Source: Flavobacterium sp. I-STPP5a (GTDB lineage: Bacteria > Bacteroidota > Bacteroidia > Flavobacteriales > Flavobacteriaceae). From it: a stretch of 64,000 bases of DNA. Shown here piece after piece: positions 52,427 through 62,809 of the stretch. The notes below the pieces were generated by a model. It saw nothing but the letters and a program-made list of their open reading frames with translations, was not told the origin of the DNA and ran no database searches. A program made the translations under genes and the position numbers. Every line of letters starts with the position of its first letter. Within the stretch, counting starts at the first letter, position 1. The stretch lies in assembly GCF_009764685.1 (NCBI RefSeq), contig NZ_VHLM01000019.1, forward strand, positions 157,889 through 221,888, given 5' to 3'.

Positions 52427-55400
52427 ATGAGATCAAAATTTAAATGGATTTTTACGCTTTTACTAGCGTTCTCTATGCAGTTTTCTTTTGCCCAAGAAAG
52501 AACTATCTCAGGTATAGTATCTGATGCTTCTGGACCAATCCCTGGAGCTAATGTTCTTGTAAAAGGAACTAAAGTTGGTGTTCAGACTGATTTATCAGGA
52601 AAATACTCAATTAAGGCGTCTATTGGACAATCTTTAGTTTTTTCATTTATCGGAATGAAAGAATCTACGGTTAATGTTACAGGAGCATCTACAGTTAATG
52701 TAAAATTGCTAGACGCAAACAATGCATTAGAAGAAGTTGTTGTTGTGGGATATGGAACTCAGAAAAAGAGAAATGTGAATGGTGCAATTTCAAAAATTGG
52801 AGGGGATAAAATTAAAAATATTCCGGTTCAAAGTTTTGATCAGGCTCTTTCTGGTGCTGCTTCCGGTGTAAACGTATCGCAACCTAATGGAGTTTTGGGT
52901 AATCAAGCTGTTATTAGAATTAGAGGTGTGAACTCGATTACATTAAGTTCTTATCCATTAATAGTTGTTGATGGTGTTCCATCTTGGAATGGGGATAACT
53001 TAAATCAAAATCAAGCTGCGAACAACCCTTTAGCAAATATTAACCAAGCAGATATTGAAAGTGTTGAAGTATTAAAAGATGCCTCATCTGCGGCTATATA
53101 TGGTTCTCGTGCTGCTGCTGGTGTAATTTTAATTACAACTAAAAAAGGTAAAGCAGGTAAGTTTTCAGTAAATCTTGACTCATCTATTAGTTTTACAAGT
53201 CCTTTTAATTTGATTGATGTGTTAAATGCGCAGCAATTTACAGATATCAAAAATGAAGGTTTAAGAAACGCCGGTACACCTGCAAATGGAACTACTAGAG
53301 GGTTTTATACTATGAATGATGCTAATGGGAAATTAGTTGATACAAATTGGTATGATTTAATATATAGAACTGGTGTTGCTGTTAATCATAGTGTGAGTAT
53401 TTCAGGTGGTAATGAAAATACCAAATACTTTTTATCTGCTGGTCAGTTAGAACAAGAAGGTATTTTTATAAACAATGATTTTAGAAGACAAACAGGTCGT
53501 TTTACTTTGGATCAAAAAGTAACTGATTGGTTAACTTTAGGGGGTACGTTTAATTATACTAACTCAAGAAATAACGGTATTAGTACAGGTTCTGTTGCAG
53601 GTTCTAATTTTGATTCGTCTGGTGCAGCTAGGTTAGCTTTTGCTCAGGCTCCTAACGTAGGTCCTTTTAATAATAACGGTACATATAATTTAGCGCCTAC
53701 GCAAATTGGTCAAGGGAATAACCTTACAGCTTTGCAATGGCCAAATGTTAAATATATTTTAGATAATAATAGCATTTCGAATCAAAACGATCATATTATT
53801 TCTAATTTTTATATTGGACTTAAACTTGCAAAAGGTTTAAATTTTAAATCTTTGTATGGAATTGACAACTTATTGGTAGGGAATAAAGATTTCTTAGGCC
53901 CTTTAAATGGAAACGGTCAACAATTTGCAGGAGCTGCTACTAATACAATGAATAGATATTCAAGAAAATCTATCCAAAATGTATTAGATTATAATGTTAG
54001 ATTTTCTGATAATCAAGATTTAAGTGTTTTGGTAGGTTCAGAACGTCAGTATTCAAAAGTGGATGCTTGGGGTGCTTCTAGAAGAGGGGTTTCTGATCCA
54101 TTTTTTAACGAATATCAAGGTGGCTTTAATACCATAGTTGTTTCGGGTAATTTACTTACTGAGAATTATTTAGAGTCTTATTTTGGACGTGTAAGTTATG
54201 ATTTTAGTAAAAAGTATTTCATTTCAGCAAATGCAAGACGTGACGGGTTCTCTGCTTTTTCTCCAGTTAACAAGTGGGGTAATTTTTGGGGAGGATCTCT
54301 AGGTTGGTCTTTAGCTGACGAGGATTTCTTTAAAAACAGTATTGGTCCAGAGATTGTTAATCAATTGAAGTTTAGAGCTAGTTATGGTGTAGTAGGTAAC
54401 AATCAAGGTTTAAACGATTTTGCAGCTAGCAGTTTTTTTGACGCTGGAGTAAATGGAGCTAATACTACATTGTTTTATAACCGTGCTGGTAACGAAAACT
54501 TAAAATGGGAGACTAGTAGTAAAACAGATTTCGGAATGAATTTTGGTTTGTTTAATGACCGTATTTCTGGTGAATTTGGTTATTATAAAAACTTAATTGA
54601 TGGATTGATTTTAAGTGTTCCACAAGCTGCTTCTTTAGGAATTCCTGGAAACGCTATTTTAGCTAATGTGGGTAGTATGAAAAATACAGGTTATGAATTG
54701 ACTTTAAACGCTAGGATTTTTGATAAAGGAAGTTTTAAATGGAATGCAAGTTTCAATATTACAACTCAAAAAAACCTTGTTACAGCACTTGATGCAAACA
54801 ACTCTGATATTATTGTAGCAACTCAATTAGAAAATGCGAACATAATTAGAGTGGGACAGTCAATTGGTAATTTTTATTTAGTAAGAACAGATGGTGTTAA
54901 TCCTGCTAACGGTAGAAGAATTTTCTATCATGGTGACGGAACTGCAGTTCAATACGATCATTCGGCACCTTTACCAAGTAGATGGACAAGAGTAAGTGAT
55001 GGTGCAATAGCACGTGCTCCAAACCAGGCATTAGATGCAAAGGTATATGGTCCGGCTTTGCCAACATTTTTTGGAGGGTTAAATAATACTTTTTCTTACA
55101 AAGGTTTTGATTTAAATGTTGCTTTGTATTTTTCTGGTGGTAATTATGTTTACAATGGAACTCAAGCAGGTCTACGTGATCAGCGTGTTTGGAACAATTC
55201 TGCCGAAGTTTTAACGCGTTGGCAAAATCCTGGAGATATAACTGAGATTCCTAGAATAGTTTTTGGTGACAACGTATCAAATGGATCTTCTTTGCCTATC
55301 TCTGATAATTTAGAAAAAGGTGATTTTGTTAAAGTTAGAAATATTGCTTTAGGTTATAATTTACCTAAAAGTATCTTAGATCCTCTTAAGTTATCAAGTT

Positions 55401-55564
55401 TTAGATTTTATGTGAGTGCGCAAAACGCCTTTACATTTACAAATTATTCTGGATTTGACCCTGAAATATCTAGTAATGGTAATTCTAATGGTTCTCCAAG
55501 TGTTGATAGAAATTCTGCACCTATGGCAAGAACGTTTTCTTTTGGTTTTAACTTAGGTTTATAA
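52427..55564 (+). CDS. SusC/RagA TonB-dependent transporter
   Basis: 1045 aa. A signal peptide (about 1-22, ending SFAQ) leads to a carboxypeptidase-like domain (ISGIVSDASGPIPGANVLVKGTK), the plug (VVVGYGTQKKRNVNGAI, VEVLKDASSAAIYGSRAAAGV) and the barrel, ending in FGFNLGL. It lacks the STN domain and the neighbouring sigma/FecR genes of the first SusC locus, so it is regulated differently. With no enzyme gene adjacent, the substrate is unknown. Confidence 0.96.
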   Translation: MRSKFKWIFTLLLAFSMQFSFAQERTISGIVSDASGPIPGANVLVKGTKVGVQTDLSGKYSIKASIGQSLVFSFIGMKESTVNVTGASTVNVKLLDANNALEEVVVVGYGTQKKRNVNGAISKIGGDKIKNIPVQSFDQALSGAASGVNVSQPNGVLGNQAVIRIRGVNSITLSSYPLIVVDGVPSWNGDNLNQNQAANNPLANINQADIESVEVLKDASSAAIYGSRAAAGVILITTKKGKAGKFSVNLDSSISFTSPFNLIDVLNAQQFTDIKNEGLRNAGTPANGTTRGFYTMNDANGKLVDTNWYDLIYRTGVAVNHSVSISGGNENTKYFLSAGQLEQEGIFINNDFRRQTGRFTLDQKVTDWLTLGGTFNYTNSRNNGISTGSVAGSNFDSSGAARLAFAQAPNVGPFNNNGTYNLAPTQIGQGNNLTALQWPNVKYILDNNSISNQNDHIISNFYIGLKLAKGLNFKSLYGIDNLLVGNKDFLGPLNGNGQQFAGAATNTMNRYSRKSIQNVLDYNVRFSDNQDLSVLVGSERQYSKVDAWGASRRGVSDPFFNEYQGGFNTIVVSGNLLTENYLESYFGRVSYDFSKKYFISANARRDGFSAFSPVNKWGNFWGGSLGWSLADEDFFKNSIGPEIVNQLKFRASYGVVGNNQGLNDFAASSFFDAGVNGANTTLFYNRAGNENLKWETSSKTDFGMNFGLFNDRISGEFGYYKNLIDGLILSVPQAASLGIPGNAILANVGSMKNTGYELTLNARIFDKGSFKWNASFNITTQKNLVTALDANNSDIIVATQLENANIIRVGQSIGNFYLVRTDGVNPANGRRIFYHGDGTAVQYDHSAPLPSRWTRVSDGAIARAPNQALDAKVYGPALPTFFGGLNNTFSYKGFDLNVALYFSGGNYVYNGTQAGLRDQRVWNNSAEVLTRWQNPGDITEIPRIVFGDNVSNGSSLPISDNLEKGDFVKVRNIALGYNLPKSILDPLKLSSFRFYVSAQNAFTFTNYSGFDPEISSNGNSNGSPSVDRNSAPMARTFSFGFNLGL

Positions 55565-55584
55565 TTTTTAAAAATATAAAAAGT

Positions 55585-57024
55585 ATGAAAAATTTATTTT
55601 TATCACTGATGGCTGTTATGTTCATCACATCGTGTACAGACGATGATGCGCTTAACCCAGTGAATCAAACAAGAATTAGTGACTCTAACGCATTTGCTAC
55701 TCCTGAAAGAGTTGAACAATTAGTATTAGGGGTTTACGGTCGTGTAAAAGTAGGTAACTTTTATGGGGGACGATTTTTTAACTATCAAGATGTTAGAGGT
55801 CCTGAATTTATAAATGAAAGGAATAATGGAGTTACAAACTTATTTGTTTGGAATTTCGGTATCCAATCTTCTACAAATGAAGTTCAAAATTTATGGTCAG
55901 CAGCATATACCGCAATCAATAGTTCAAATATTGTTATAAATGGTGTAGAAACAGGAACGCTTTCGGCAGCTTTGAAAACAAGGTATACAGCTGAAATGCG
56001 TTTTTTAAGAGCATTATCTTATTATTCACTTGTAACTTTATATGCTAAACCGTTCACCGCTGATAATGGAGCGTCGCCTGGTTTACCATTAAGGTTAACA
56101 CCTCAAACTGGTTCAGGTACAGGAGATTTAGCAAGATCATCTGTGGCTGATATTTACAAGCAAATATTAGACGATTTAAATTTTGCAGAGACAAATTTGC
56201 CTTTAACTAATACCTTGCCAATTAATAATACAACAAGAGCGCACAGAAATACAGCTATTGCTTTAAAAACAAGAGTGCTATTAAGTATGGGACGTTATGC
56301 TGATGTTGTTACTGAAGGTAATAAAATAGTTTCTGCTTCAGCTCCCTTTATGGCTTCAACAGGTGTTGCAAATGCTTTAGCGCCATCAATCAGTACTGTT
56401 TATGCTCGAGCAACTACAGCAGAAAATGTGTTTTCTTTTGCTTTTAGTTCTAACGATACTCCAGGTACTCAAAACAGCTTAGTTTTTTATTACAACTCAA
56501 GTACAAATGGCGGTAGTGAGTATTCATTATCACCACAAGGTATTATTGCTAATACGGGTTGGAAGGCTACTGACGCAAGAAGAACTTTTAATGTTGTAAC
56601 TGGTGGTAAACAATGGCTTTACAAGTGGACTAGTCCACAAGCAGATCCAGATTTTGTTCCGGTTATACGTTACTCAGAAATTTTGTTAAATTTATCTGAA
56701 GCAATTGTGAGAAGCAGTAATTCTATTGATGCACGTGCTATTCAGTTATTGAACGCTGTTAGAGGGAGATCTGACGCGACTACCGTATTCACAGCTGCAT
56801 CTTTTACTACAGTACAAGCGCTATTAGATCAAATTGCAATAGAAAGACGTATTGAACTTTTAGGTGAAGGATTTAGCTCTCCAGATATTATGAGACTTGG
56901 TCAAAACTTTCCTGCGAAAGGTTCTGCTCCTGCAGCATTGTCAACAGATACGCAGTATTTATGGCCAATTCCTTTAAATGAATTGCTTTACAATAAGCTT
57001 TGTGTTCAAAATCCAGGACATTAA
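55585..57024 (+). CDS. SusD/RagB surface lipoprotein
   Basis: 479 aa. Lipobox ITSC (Cys about residue 16). It has the SusD pattern: SNAFATPERVEQLVLGVYG, AEMRFLRALSYYSLVTLYA, IRYSEILLNLSEAIVR and IERRIELLGEGF, ending WPIPLNELLYNKLCVQNPGH. It follows SusC by 20 nt. The stop is TAA TAA TAG in tandem; the same frame then continues with another QNP-rich tail. Confidence 0.95.
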   Translation: MKNLFLSLMAVMFITSCTDDDALNPVNQTRISDSNAFATPERVEQLVLGVYGRVKVGNFYGGRFFNYQDVRGPEFINERNNGVTNLFVWNFGIQSSTNEVQNLWSAAYTAINSSNIVINGVETGTLSAALKTRYTAEMRFLRALSYYSLVTLYAKPFTADNGASPGLPLRLTPQTGSGTGDLARSSVADIYKQILDDLNFAETNLPLTNTLPINNTTRAHRNTAIALKTRVLLSMGRYADVVTEGNKIVSASAPFMASTGVANALAPSISTVYARATTAENVFSFAFSSNDTPGTQNSLVFYYNSSTNGGSEYSLSPQGIIANTGWKATDARRTFNVVTGGKQWLYKWTSPQADPDFVPVIRYSEILLNLSEAIVRSSNSIDARAIQLLNAVRGRSDATTVFTAASFTTVQALLDQIAIERRIELLGEGFSSPDIMRLGQNFPAKGSAPAALSTDTQYLWPIPLNELLYNKLCVQNPGH

Positions 57025-57036
57025 TAATAGAAACCT

Positions 57037-57084
57037 TCTCAAAATCCAGTATTGCGCGCTCAGCAAAACCCAGGATGGCAATAG
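57037..57084 (+). pseudogene. Possible remnant of a second SusD C-terminus
   Basis: In frame with SusD, after three stop codons, the sequence reads SQNPVLRAQQNPGWQ and stop. It resembles SusD C-termini (QNPG-type ends). It could be a scar of recombination with another SusD gene, or a coincidence. Confidence 0.35.
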
Positions 57085-57101
57085 TTTATATTATTTAATA
57101 C

Positions 57102-57134
57102 AAGAGGCTGAATTTTATTCAGCCTCTTTTTTGT
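57102..57134 (+). terminator. Terminator of the second SusCD pair
   Basis: AAGAGGCTGAAT pairs with ATTCAGCCTCTT, followed by TTTTG. Confidence 0.9.
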
Positions 57135-57206
57135 TTTATTTCTTTAGGGTGCGGCTTTTTTTTAATTTCATTACTTTTCTTTTTTCTTTCTTTCTTTTTT
57201 ATAATC

Positions 57207-57214
57207 TACATTTG
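57207..57214 (+). promoter_or_regulatory. -7 box for putative porin
   Basis: TACATTTG, 33 nt before the start. Confidence 0.6.
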
Positions 57215-57247
57215 TAGCATGATAGGTTTTAATTTATTCTCTCATCC

Positions 57248-59206
57248 ATGCAACAACGTCTTTTATTTCTTTACATCATAATATTGGTCCCGATCTTATT
57301 TTTTGCGCAAGTAAAAAATGAATCTATCGAACAAAAACCTAAATCAATTAGAATCCCAGATTCAATTAGAAACAAAAAATTGGCATCAATTGATCTTTAC
57401 AAAGTAATCACACTTGATAACGATACCACATATATAGATACTTCATTGACTATTCAAAAAGAATACAGTCATAATTACTTACGAAAAGATATTTTTGGTT
57501 TACTTCCTTTTGCAAATGATGGACAAACTTATAATACCTTGCAGTACAGTCTGCGGGATTATAATCCATTACCTGAGTTTGGTTTCAAAGCCAAGCATTT
57601 TAATTTTCTAGAAGCACAACACTTACGTTACTATTCGGTTGCTACGCCTGTTACTGAATTGTATTTTAAAACTACAATAAATAGAGGTCAATCTGTAGAT
57701 GCTTTTATTACTTTAAACACAGCAGAAAATCTTAATTTTTCTATTGCATACAAAGGACTTCGGTCAGAAGGAGAATATCTAAACCAATTATCTAGTACGG
57801 GTAATTTTAGGTTTACTACCAGTTATAATACAAAGAACAAGCGTTATTTTGCAAAGGCGCATTATACTTTTCAAGATATTTTAAATGAAGAGAATGGTGG
57901 CATCACTACTATTGAAGATTTTGAAAGTGAAAATGCAAGCTTTAATAATAGACAGCGTTTTGAAGTGTATTTTACAGATGCCAAATCTCTCCTAAAGGGC
58001 AAAAGATTTTTTTTGGATCATAATTTTAGAATAAATCCGGAAAAAGGAAATACAAATTTGTATGTTTCGCACCAGATAAATTACGAGAATAAATTATTCG
58101 AGTTCAATCAAAGTACAGTGTCGTCAACGGTAGGGTCAGCGAGTGTTGGTCGTTTTGGTGATTCGTTTCTTAATTCCAATATAAACGATCAAACGAATTA
58201 TAATAAATTGTATAATAAAGTTGGTTTGACTTTAGAAAGTAGTTTATTGGGTAACTTTTATTTTTTTATCGATGATTTTAGATCCAATACTGTTTACAAT
58301 AGAATATTAATTTTTAATAATGGTGCAAATATCCCTAGTGTCTTAGGCCAAGATATTAACACTATTTTAGGTAAATATACTTTTATTCGTGCAAAATTCT
58401 CTGGTGATTTCTCCTATCAGCGCTCTATAACACCGCAATCTCTTTCAAATCTTGATGCAAATTTTAGATTTAATTTCAATGAAGATTTCCAACTGGCTTT
58501 GCAATATCAAAATTTGAATAAATTACCAAATAATAATTATAACTTATATCAAAGTAGCTATATACAGTACAACTGGTCTAATGATTTTAAAAATGAAAAA
58601 ATTAATATATTAAATGCTAATCTAGTTTCACCTTGGGTAGATATTGATTTTCAATATACCATACTCAATGATTATTTATACTTTACGAACATAGCAACAG
58701 CTCAGCAAAAGAGTGTTCAAACTCAAATTGTGACTCCAGCACAGTATAATGAAACTATAAATTATGCATCTTTAAAGTTAAGTAAAGAAATTAGTTTTGG
58801 AAATTTTGCTTTAGATAATACTGTTTTGTTTCAAAAAACAACACAAGATGAACTTGTTTTAAACGTGCCGGAATTGGTGACCCGAAACACCATTTATTAT
58901 TCTAATTATTTCTTCAAAAACGCATTGTTTTTGCAAACAGGAGTTTCTTTAAATTATTTTACTAATTATTTTGCAAACGAATACAATCCTCTAATAGGCG
59001 AGTTTTTTGTTCAAAATGAGAAACAAATTGGGAATCACCCTAATTTAGATTTTTTCATTAATGCAAAAATTCAAAGAACTAGAATATACTTAAAAGCAGA
59101 ACATTTTAATTCAAGCCTTACTGGCAATAATTTTTATGCTTCACCTAATAATCCATCTCGAGATTTTACAATTCGTTTTGGTTTAATTTGGAATTTTTTC
59201 AATTAA
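57248..59206 (+). CDS. Putative outer-membrane porin
   Basis: 652 aa. A signal peptide (about 1-21, ending FFAQ) is followed by a region ending TYNTLQYSLRDYNPLPEFGFKAK and a long series of amphipathic strands (for example LYFKTTINRGQSVDAFITLN, NFRFTTSYNTKNKRYFAKAH). It ends with FTIRFGLIWNFFN, with the C-terminal aromatic pattern of barrels. This matches the 'putative porin' family of Bacteroidota. Confidence 0.88.
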   Translation: MQQRLLFLYIIILVPILFFAQVKNESIEQKPKSIRIPDSIRNKKLASIDLYKVITLDNDTTYIDTSLTIQKEYSHNYLRKDIFGLLPFANDGQTYNTLQYSLRDYNPLPEFGFKAKHFNFLEAQHLRYYSVATPVTELYFKTTINRGQSVDAFITLNTAENLNFSIAYKGLRSEGEYLNQLSSTGNFRFTTSYNTKNKRYFAKAHYTFQDILNEENGGITTIEDFESENASFNNRQRFEVYFTDAKSLLKGKRFFLDHNFRINPEKGNTNLYVSHQINYENKLFEFNQSTVSSTVGSASVGRFGDSFLNSNINDQTNYNKLYNKVGLTLESSLLGNFYFFIDDFRSNTVYNRILIFNNGANIPSVLGQDINTILGKYTFIRAKFSGDFSYQRSITPQSLSNLDANFRFNFNEDFQLALQYQNLNKLPNNNYNLYQSSYIQYNWSNDFKNEKINILNANLVSPWVDIDFQYTILNDYLYFTNIATAQQKSVQTQIVTPAQYNETINYASLKLSKEISFGNFALDNTVLFQKTTQDELVLNVPELVTRNTIYYSNYFFKNALFLQTGVSLNYFTNYFANEYNPLIGEFFVQNEKQIGNHPNLDFFINAKIQRTRIYLKAEHFNSSLTGNNFYASPNNPSRDFTIRFGLIWNFFN

Positions 59207-59220
59207 TTTCAATTTTCTTT

Positions 59221-59299
59221 AGGGCGTTTTGCCGTGCTATCCGCTATATCTTTTCTTGCTTAAAGAAAGCAAGAAAAGGATACCGCTTCTATCACTAAC
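59221..59299. repeat. Dispersed intergenic repeat, copy D
   Basis: GCGTTTTGCCGTGCTATCCG, TATATCTTTTCTTGC and a mirror arm GCAAGAAAAGGATACCGC form a clear hairpin-like element. Aligns with copy C. Confidence 0.8.
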
Positions 59300-59338
59300 G
59301 CAATCTGTCTTGAAGAAGAATAATTTCTAACAAAACAC

Positions 59339-59346
59339 TATCTTTG
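59339..59346 (+). promoter_or_regulatory. -7 box for cystathionine beta-synthase-like gene
   Basis: TATCTTTG, 43 nt before the start. Confidence 0.6.
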
Positions 59347-59389
59347 CATTCGTTTTTGTAACAAATCTTAAATTTAAATACACTTTTTT

Positions 59390-60751
59390 ATGCATTACGC
59401 AGAAAATATATTAGGTACCATTGGTAATACCCCGTTAGTTAAACTAAATAAAGTTACTGCCGAGGTGGAGGCACTCGTTCTAGCAAAAGTAGAAACTTTT
59501 AATCCAGGGAATTCTGTAAAAGATAGAATGGCGGTTAAAATGGTTGAAGATGCTGAGGCTGATGGTAGATTACAACCCGGAGGTACCATCATTGAAGGTA
59601 CTTCAGGGAATACAGGAATGGGACTTGCACTAGTTGCTATCATTAAAGGATACAAATTGATTTGTGTTATCTCTGATAAACAATCAAAAGAAAAAATGGA
59701 TATTCTACGTGCCGTAGGAGCAAAAGTTGTTGTATGTCCTACTGATGTGGAACCAACTGATCCAAGATCATATTACTCGGTTTCAAAACGACTAGCTGAG
59801 GAAACACCTAATTCGTGGTACGTAAATCAATACGATAATCCATCTAATGCAATTGCACATTATGAGCAAACTGGTCCTGAAATTTGGGAACAAACGAATG
59901 GTAAAATAACTCATTTTGTAGTTGGTGTAGGTACCGGCGGAACGATATCTGGAACTGCTAAGTATCTAAAAGAACAAAATCCAAACATCAAAATTTGGGG
60001 AATTGACACTTATGGTTCTGTATTTAAAAAGTATCATGAAACGGGAATTTTTGATGAAAACGAAATTTATTCTTATATCACTGAAGGTATAGGGGAAGAT
60101 ATTCTACCTAAAAACGTCGATTTTTCTCTTATTGATGGATTTACAAAAGTAACGGATAAAGATGCGGCAGTTTACACTCGAAAAATTGCACTTGAGGAAG
60201 GGATATTTGTTGGGAACTCGGCAGGTGCTGCTATCAAAGGATTGTTGCAATTGAAAGAGCATTTTAAGCCAGAGGATGTGGTAGTGGTGCTTTTTCATGA
60301 TTCAGGAAGCCGTTACGTAGGGAAAATGTATAATGATGAATGGATGCGTGAACGTGGATTTTTAGAAGAAGAAGTGACTAAAGCAGAGGATGTTATAAAA
60401 GATCATATTGATAAGCCATTGATTGTTGTTCGTACCGAAGAGTTGGTTTCACATGCTATTGAGCGCATGCGTAAGTACAAGATTTCTCAAATTCCTGTAA
60501 TAGACATTACTGGTTTTGTAGGCTCTGTTGACGAAAGTGATTTGTTTCAAAGTTATGTTGCAGATAAAAATGTAGCTGATAAACCAATAAAAGAGGTAAT
60601 GGGAAAACCTTTTCCCGTTGTGAAACATGGAACACCTATAGAAGAGGTTTCTAAATTATTTACTAAAGAAAACGAAGCTGTTTTAGTTGAATTAGCAAAT
60701 GGCAATCACCATATTATTACCAAGTATGATATTATAGGTTCTATTAAATAG
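59390..60751 (+). CDS. Cystathionine beta-synthase-like enzyme with CBS domains
   Basis: 453 aa. PLP fold type II core (about 1-320): IGNTPLVKLNKV, NPGNSVKDRMAVKM with the PLP lysine, EGTSGNTGMGLALV and VGTGGTISGTAKYL. Two CBS domains follow (about 335-453, for example AIERMRKYKISQIPVID). It makes cystathionine or cysteine from serine derivatives; the CBS domains suggest allosteric control. It lies after repeat copy D and has its own terminator. Confidence 0.92.
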   Translation: MHYAENILGTIGNTPLVKLNKVTAEVEALVLAKVETFNPGNSVKDRMAVKMVEDAEADGRLQPGGTIIEGTSGNTGMGLALVAIIKGYKLICVISDKQSKEKMDILRAVGAKVVVCPTDVEPTDPRSYYSVSKRLAEETPNSWYVNQYDNPSNAIAHYEQTGPEIWEQTNGKITHFVVGVGTGGTISGTAKYLKEQNPNIKIWGIDTYGSVFKKYHETGIFDENEIYSYITEGIGEDILPKNVDFSLIDGFTKVTDKDAAVYTRKIALEEGIFVGNSAGAAIKGLLQLKEHFKPEDVVVVLFHDSGSRYVGKMYNDEWMRERGFLEEEVTKAEDVIKDHIDKPLIVVRTEELVSHAIERMRKYKISQIPVIDITGFVGSVDESDLFQSYVADKNVADKPIKEVMGKPFPVVKHGTPIEEVSKLFTKENEAVLVELANGNHHIITKYDIIGSIK

Positions 60752-60773
60752 ATAGCTAATAATAGAATTTGAG

Positions 60774-60806
60774 GCCTACTTTGTTTTTACAATGTAGGCT
60801 TTTTTT
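60774..60806 (+). terminator. Terminator of cystathionine beta-synthase-like gene
   Basis: GCCTAC pairs with GTAGGC, followed by T-rich sequence. Confidence 0.8.
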
Positions 60807-60873
60807 GTTTTAATGAAGTCGTTTTATGATTATGTTAAAAGTGATTTAGAGTATCAGCAACTTATTTTTGATG

Positions 60874-60881
60874 TATTTTTG
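60874..60881 (+). promoter_or_regulatory. -7 box for exonuclease gene
   Basis: TATTTTTG, 27 nt before the GTG start. Confidence 0.6.
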
Positions 60882-60908
60882 TAAATGTAACCTTAATAGA
60901 GAATTATA

Positions 60909-61391
60909 GTGACTTTTACTGCAATAGATTTTGAAACAGCAATTGGGTATCACCCTTGCTCTGTAGGTATTGTAACCGTTGAAAACGGTATTATTGTTGA
61001 TGAATTTGTTACCCTGATACAGCCACCTAATAATTATTATTCCCCATACACAATTCAAGTTCACGGAATTCATCCATACGATACAGAGTACGCAAAGACT
61101 TTTGCTGAAATATATCCTGAAATCCACAAAAGGCTTTGTAATCGTTTAATTGTAGCTCATAACGAGAGTTTTGATAGGAACGTTTTGGCTAAGTCCATGG
61201 CGAATAATTACTTGGATTATTCGGATTTAAATATCGCAGATCGATGGGAATGTACGGTCAAAATATACCGAAGCAAAGGATTGAAGCCTACAAAACTAAG
61301 TGATTGTTGTCGAGAAATGAACATAGAACTCAACCACCATGAAGCACTCTCTGATGCTCGGGCCTGTGCGCAATTGTATTTGATGAAATAA
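60909..61391 (+). CDS. DnaQ-like 3'-5' exonuclease
   Basis: 160 aa with a GTG start. DEDDh exonuclease motifs: TAIDFETAIGYHP (ExoI, DxE), IVAHNESFDRNVLAKSM (ExoII) and HHEALSDARACAQLY (ExoIII with H). A stand-alone proofreading-type nuclease, similar to the epsilon subunit of DNA polymerase III; the partner is not known. Confidence 0.92.
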   Translation: MTFTAIDFETAIGYHPCSVGIVTVENGIIVDEFVTLIQPPNNYYSPYTIQVHGIHPYDTEYAKTFAEIYPEIHKRLCNRLIVAHNESFDRNVLAKSMANNYLDYSDLNIADRWECTVKIYRSKGLKPTKLSDCCREMNIELNHHEALSDARACAQLYLMK

Positions 61392-61480
61392 AATTTTTCA
61401 TTTCGGTTTTGTAGCTGTTATTTTTATACGTGTAAGTAGAATATTTTCATTACTTTAGTGCAATGTGAAATATAAAAAGT

Positions 61481-62752
61481 ATGAAAGAAGATTTCCTTCA
61501 TTACATCTGGAGATTCAGAAAATTCAATATTCTAGATTTGAAAACACATCAAGGTGAATCCTTGACTGTCATAAATGTTGGGCAGTATTTAGAACTTTCG
61601 GGCCCTGATTTTTTCAATGCTCAAATCCGTATTCAAGATCAAAAATGGGCTGGAAATGTAGAAATTCATATAAAATCTTCTGATTGGTATGTACATCATC
61701 ACGAAAAAGACGATGCCTATGATAGTGTTATTTTACATGTAGTTTGGGAACATGACACCGAAATTCACCGAAAAAACAATACCGAAATACCAGTTTTAGA
61801 ACTCAAAAATTATGTTGACCCCTCCATTCTTAACAAGTATCAATCTCTTGTAGCTCCTAAATCTTGGATTTTCTGCGAGAAACAAATCAATCAAGTTGAT
61901 GATTTTGTTCTTAAAAATTGGCAAGAACGATTGTTTTTTGAACGTTTAGAACGTAAATCAAAACCTATTTTTGATTTATTGAATCAAACTAATCAAGATT
62001 GGGAAGCAGTTTTATTTTGTCTTTTAGCTAAAAATTTTGGCTTAAACACCAACGGAGATGCTTTTTTAAAGATTGCACAATCAATTCCATTTGCTATCAT
62101 AAGAAAAGAAAGTTTTGAAGTTGGAAATCTAGAAGCTTTACTTTTTGGAACTGCTGGATTATTAGGTACAGAAAAAGAAGATAATTACTTTAAGGATTTA
62201 AAGTTTAGGTATTTTTATTTACTTCATAAATACCAGCTTGAAAAAGAAATTATAGAGCCAGTTCATTTTTTTAAACATCGACCTGATAATTTTCCTACGA
62301 TAAGGCTTTCTCAATTGTCAAATTTGTATCATTTACATCAAAATTTATTTTCAAAAATAAGCACTTTAAAGTCTCTACAAAGTTGTTATAATTTGTTTCA
62401 AATTCCATCATCGTTGTATTGGAATACACATTATCAGTTTGATAAAATAAGTCCTAAAAAGAATAAAACGCTCTCTAAATCATTCATTGATTTGATTGTA
62501 ATCAATACCATAATTCCAATACAATTTGCCTATTTAAAGAGTCAGGGTAAAGAAATAGCAGAGGATTTTATTAATTTGCTTATGGAAATTGCACCCGAAA
62601 AAAATTCAATTATTGATAAGTTTAGTTCTTTTGGAATCGTTTCCAAAAATGCTTTTGATTCACAAACACTTCTGCAATTAAAGAATGAGTATTGTAATCA
62701 AAGTAAGTGTTTACAATGTAGTATAGGCACTGAGTTGCTTAAAAACAAATAA
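61481..62752 (+). CDS. DUF2851 protein
   Basis: 423 aa. The N-terminal third has the DUF2851 pattern: EDFLHYIWRFRKFN, LSGPDFFNAQIRIQDQKWAGNVEIHIKSSDWY and YDSVILHVVWEHD. The ending has a cysteine cluster (CNQSKCLQCSIG). Conserved in Bacteroidota; the function is unknown. Confidence 0.9.
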   Translation: MKEDFLHYIWRFRKFNILDLKTHQGESLTVINVGQYLELSGPDFFNAQIRIQDQKWAGNVEIHIKSSDWYVHHHEKDDAYDSVILHVVWEHDTEIHRKNNTEIPVLELKNYVDPSILNKYQSLVAPKSWIFCEKQINQVDDFVLKNWQERLFFERLERKSKPIFDLLNQTNQDWEAVLFCLLAKNFGLNTNGDAFLKIAQSIPFAIIRKESFEVGNLEALLFGTAGLLGTEKEDNYFKDLKFRYFYLLHKYQLEKEIIEPVHFFKHRPDNFPTIRLSQLSNLYHLHQNLFSKISTLKSLQSCYNLFQIPSSLYWNTHYQFDKISPKKNKTLSKSFIDLIVINTIIPIQFAYLKSQGKEIAEDFINLLMEIAPEKNSIIDKFSSFGIVSKNAFDSQTLLQLKNEYCNQSKCLQCSIGTELLKNK

Positions 62753-62781
62753 TTATGTACAAGTTCATGTGATAATAATTG

Positions 62782-62789
62782 TACTTTTG
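62782..62789 (+). promoter_or_regulatory. -7 box for PspC-domain gene
   Basis: TACTTTTG, 20 nt before the start. Confidence 0.6.
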
Positions 62790-62809
62790 TATTTCAATAC
62801 CACAGTATT

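Noticed and set aside
57130..57200. Pyrimidine-rich tract before the porin gene
   Set aside because: T/C-rich sequence after a terminator without repeat unit or pairing; no function can be supported.
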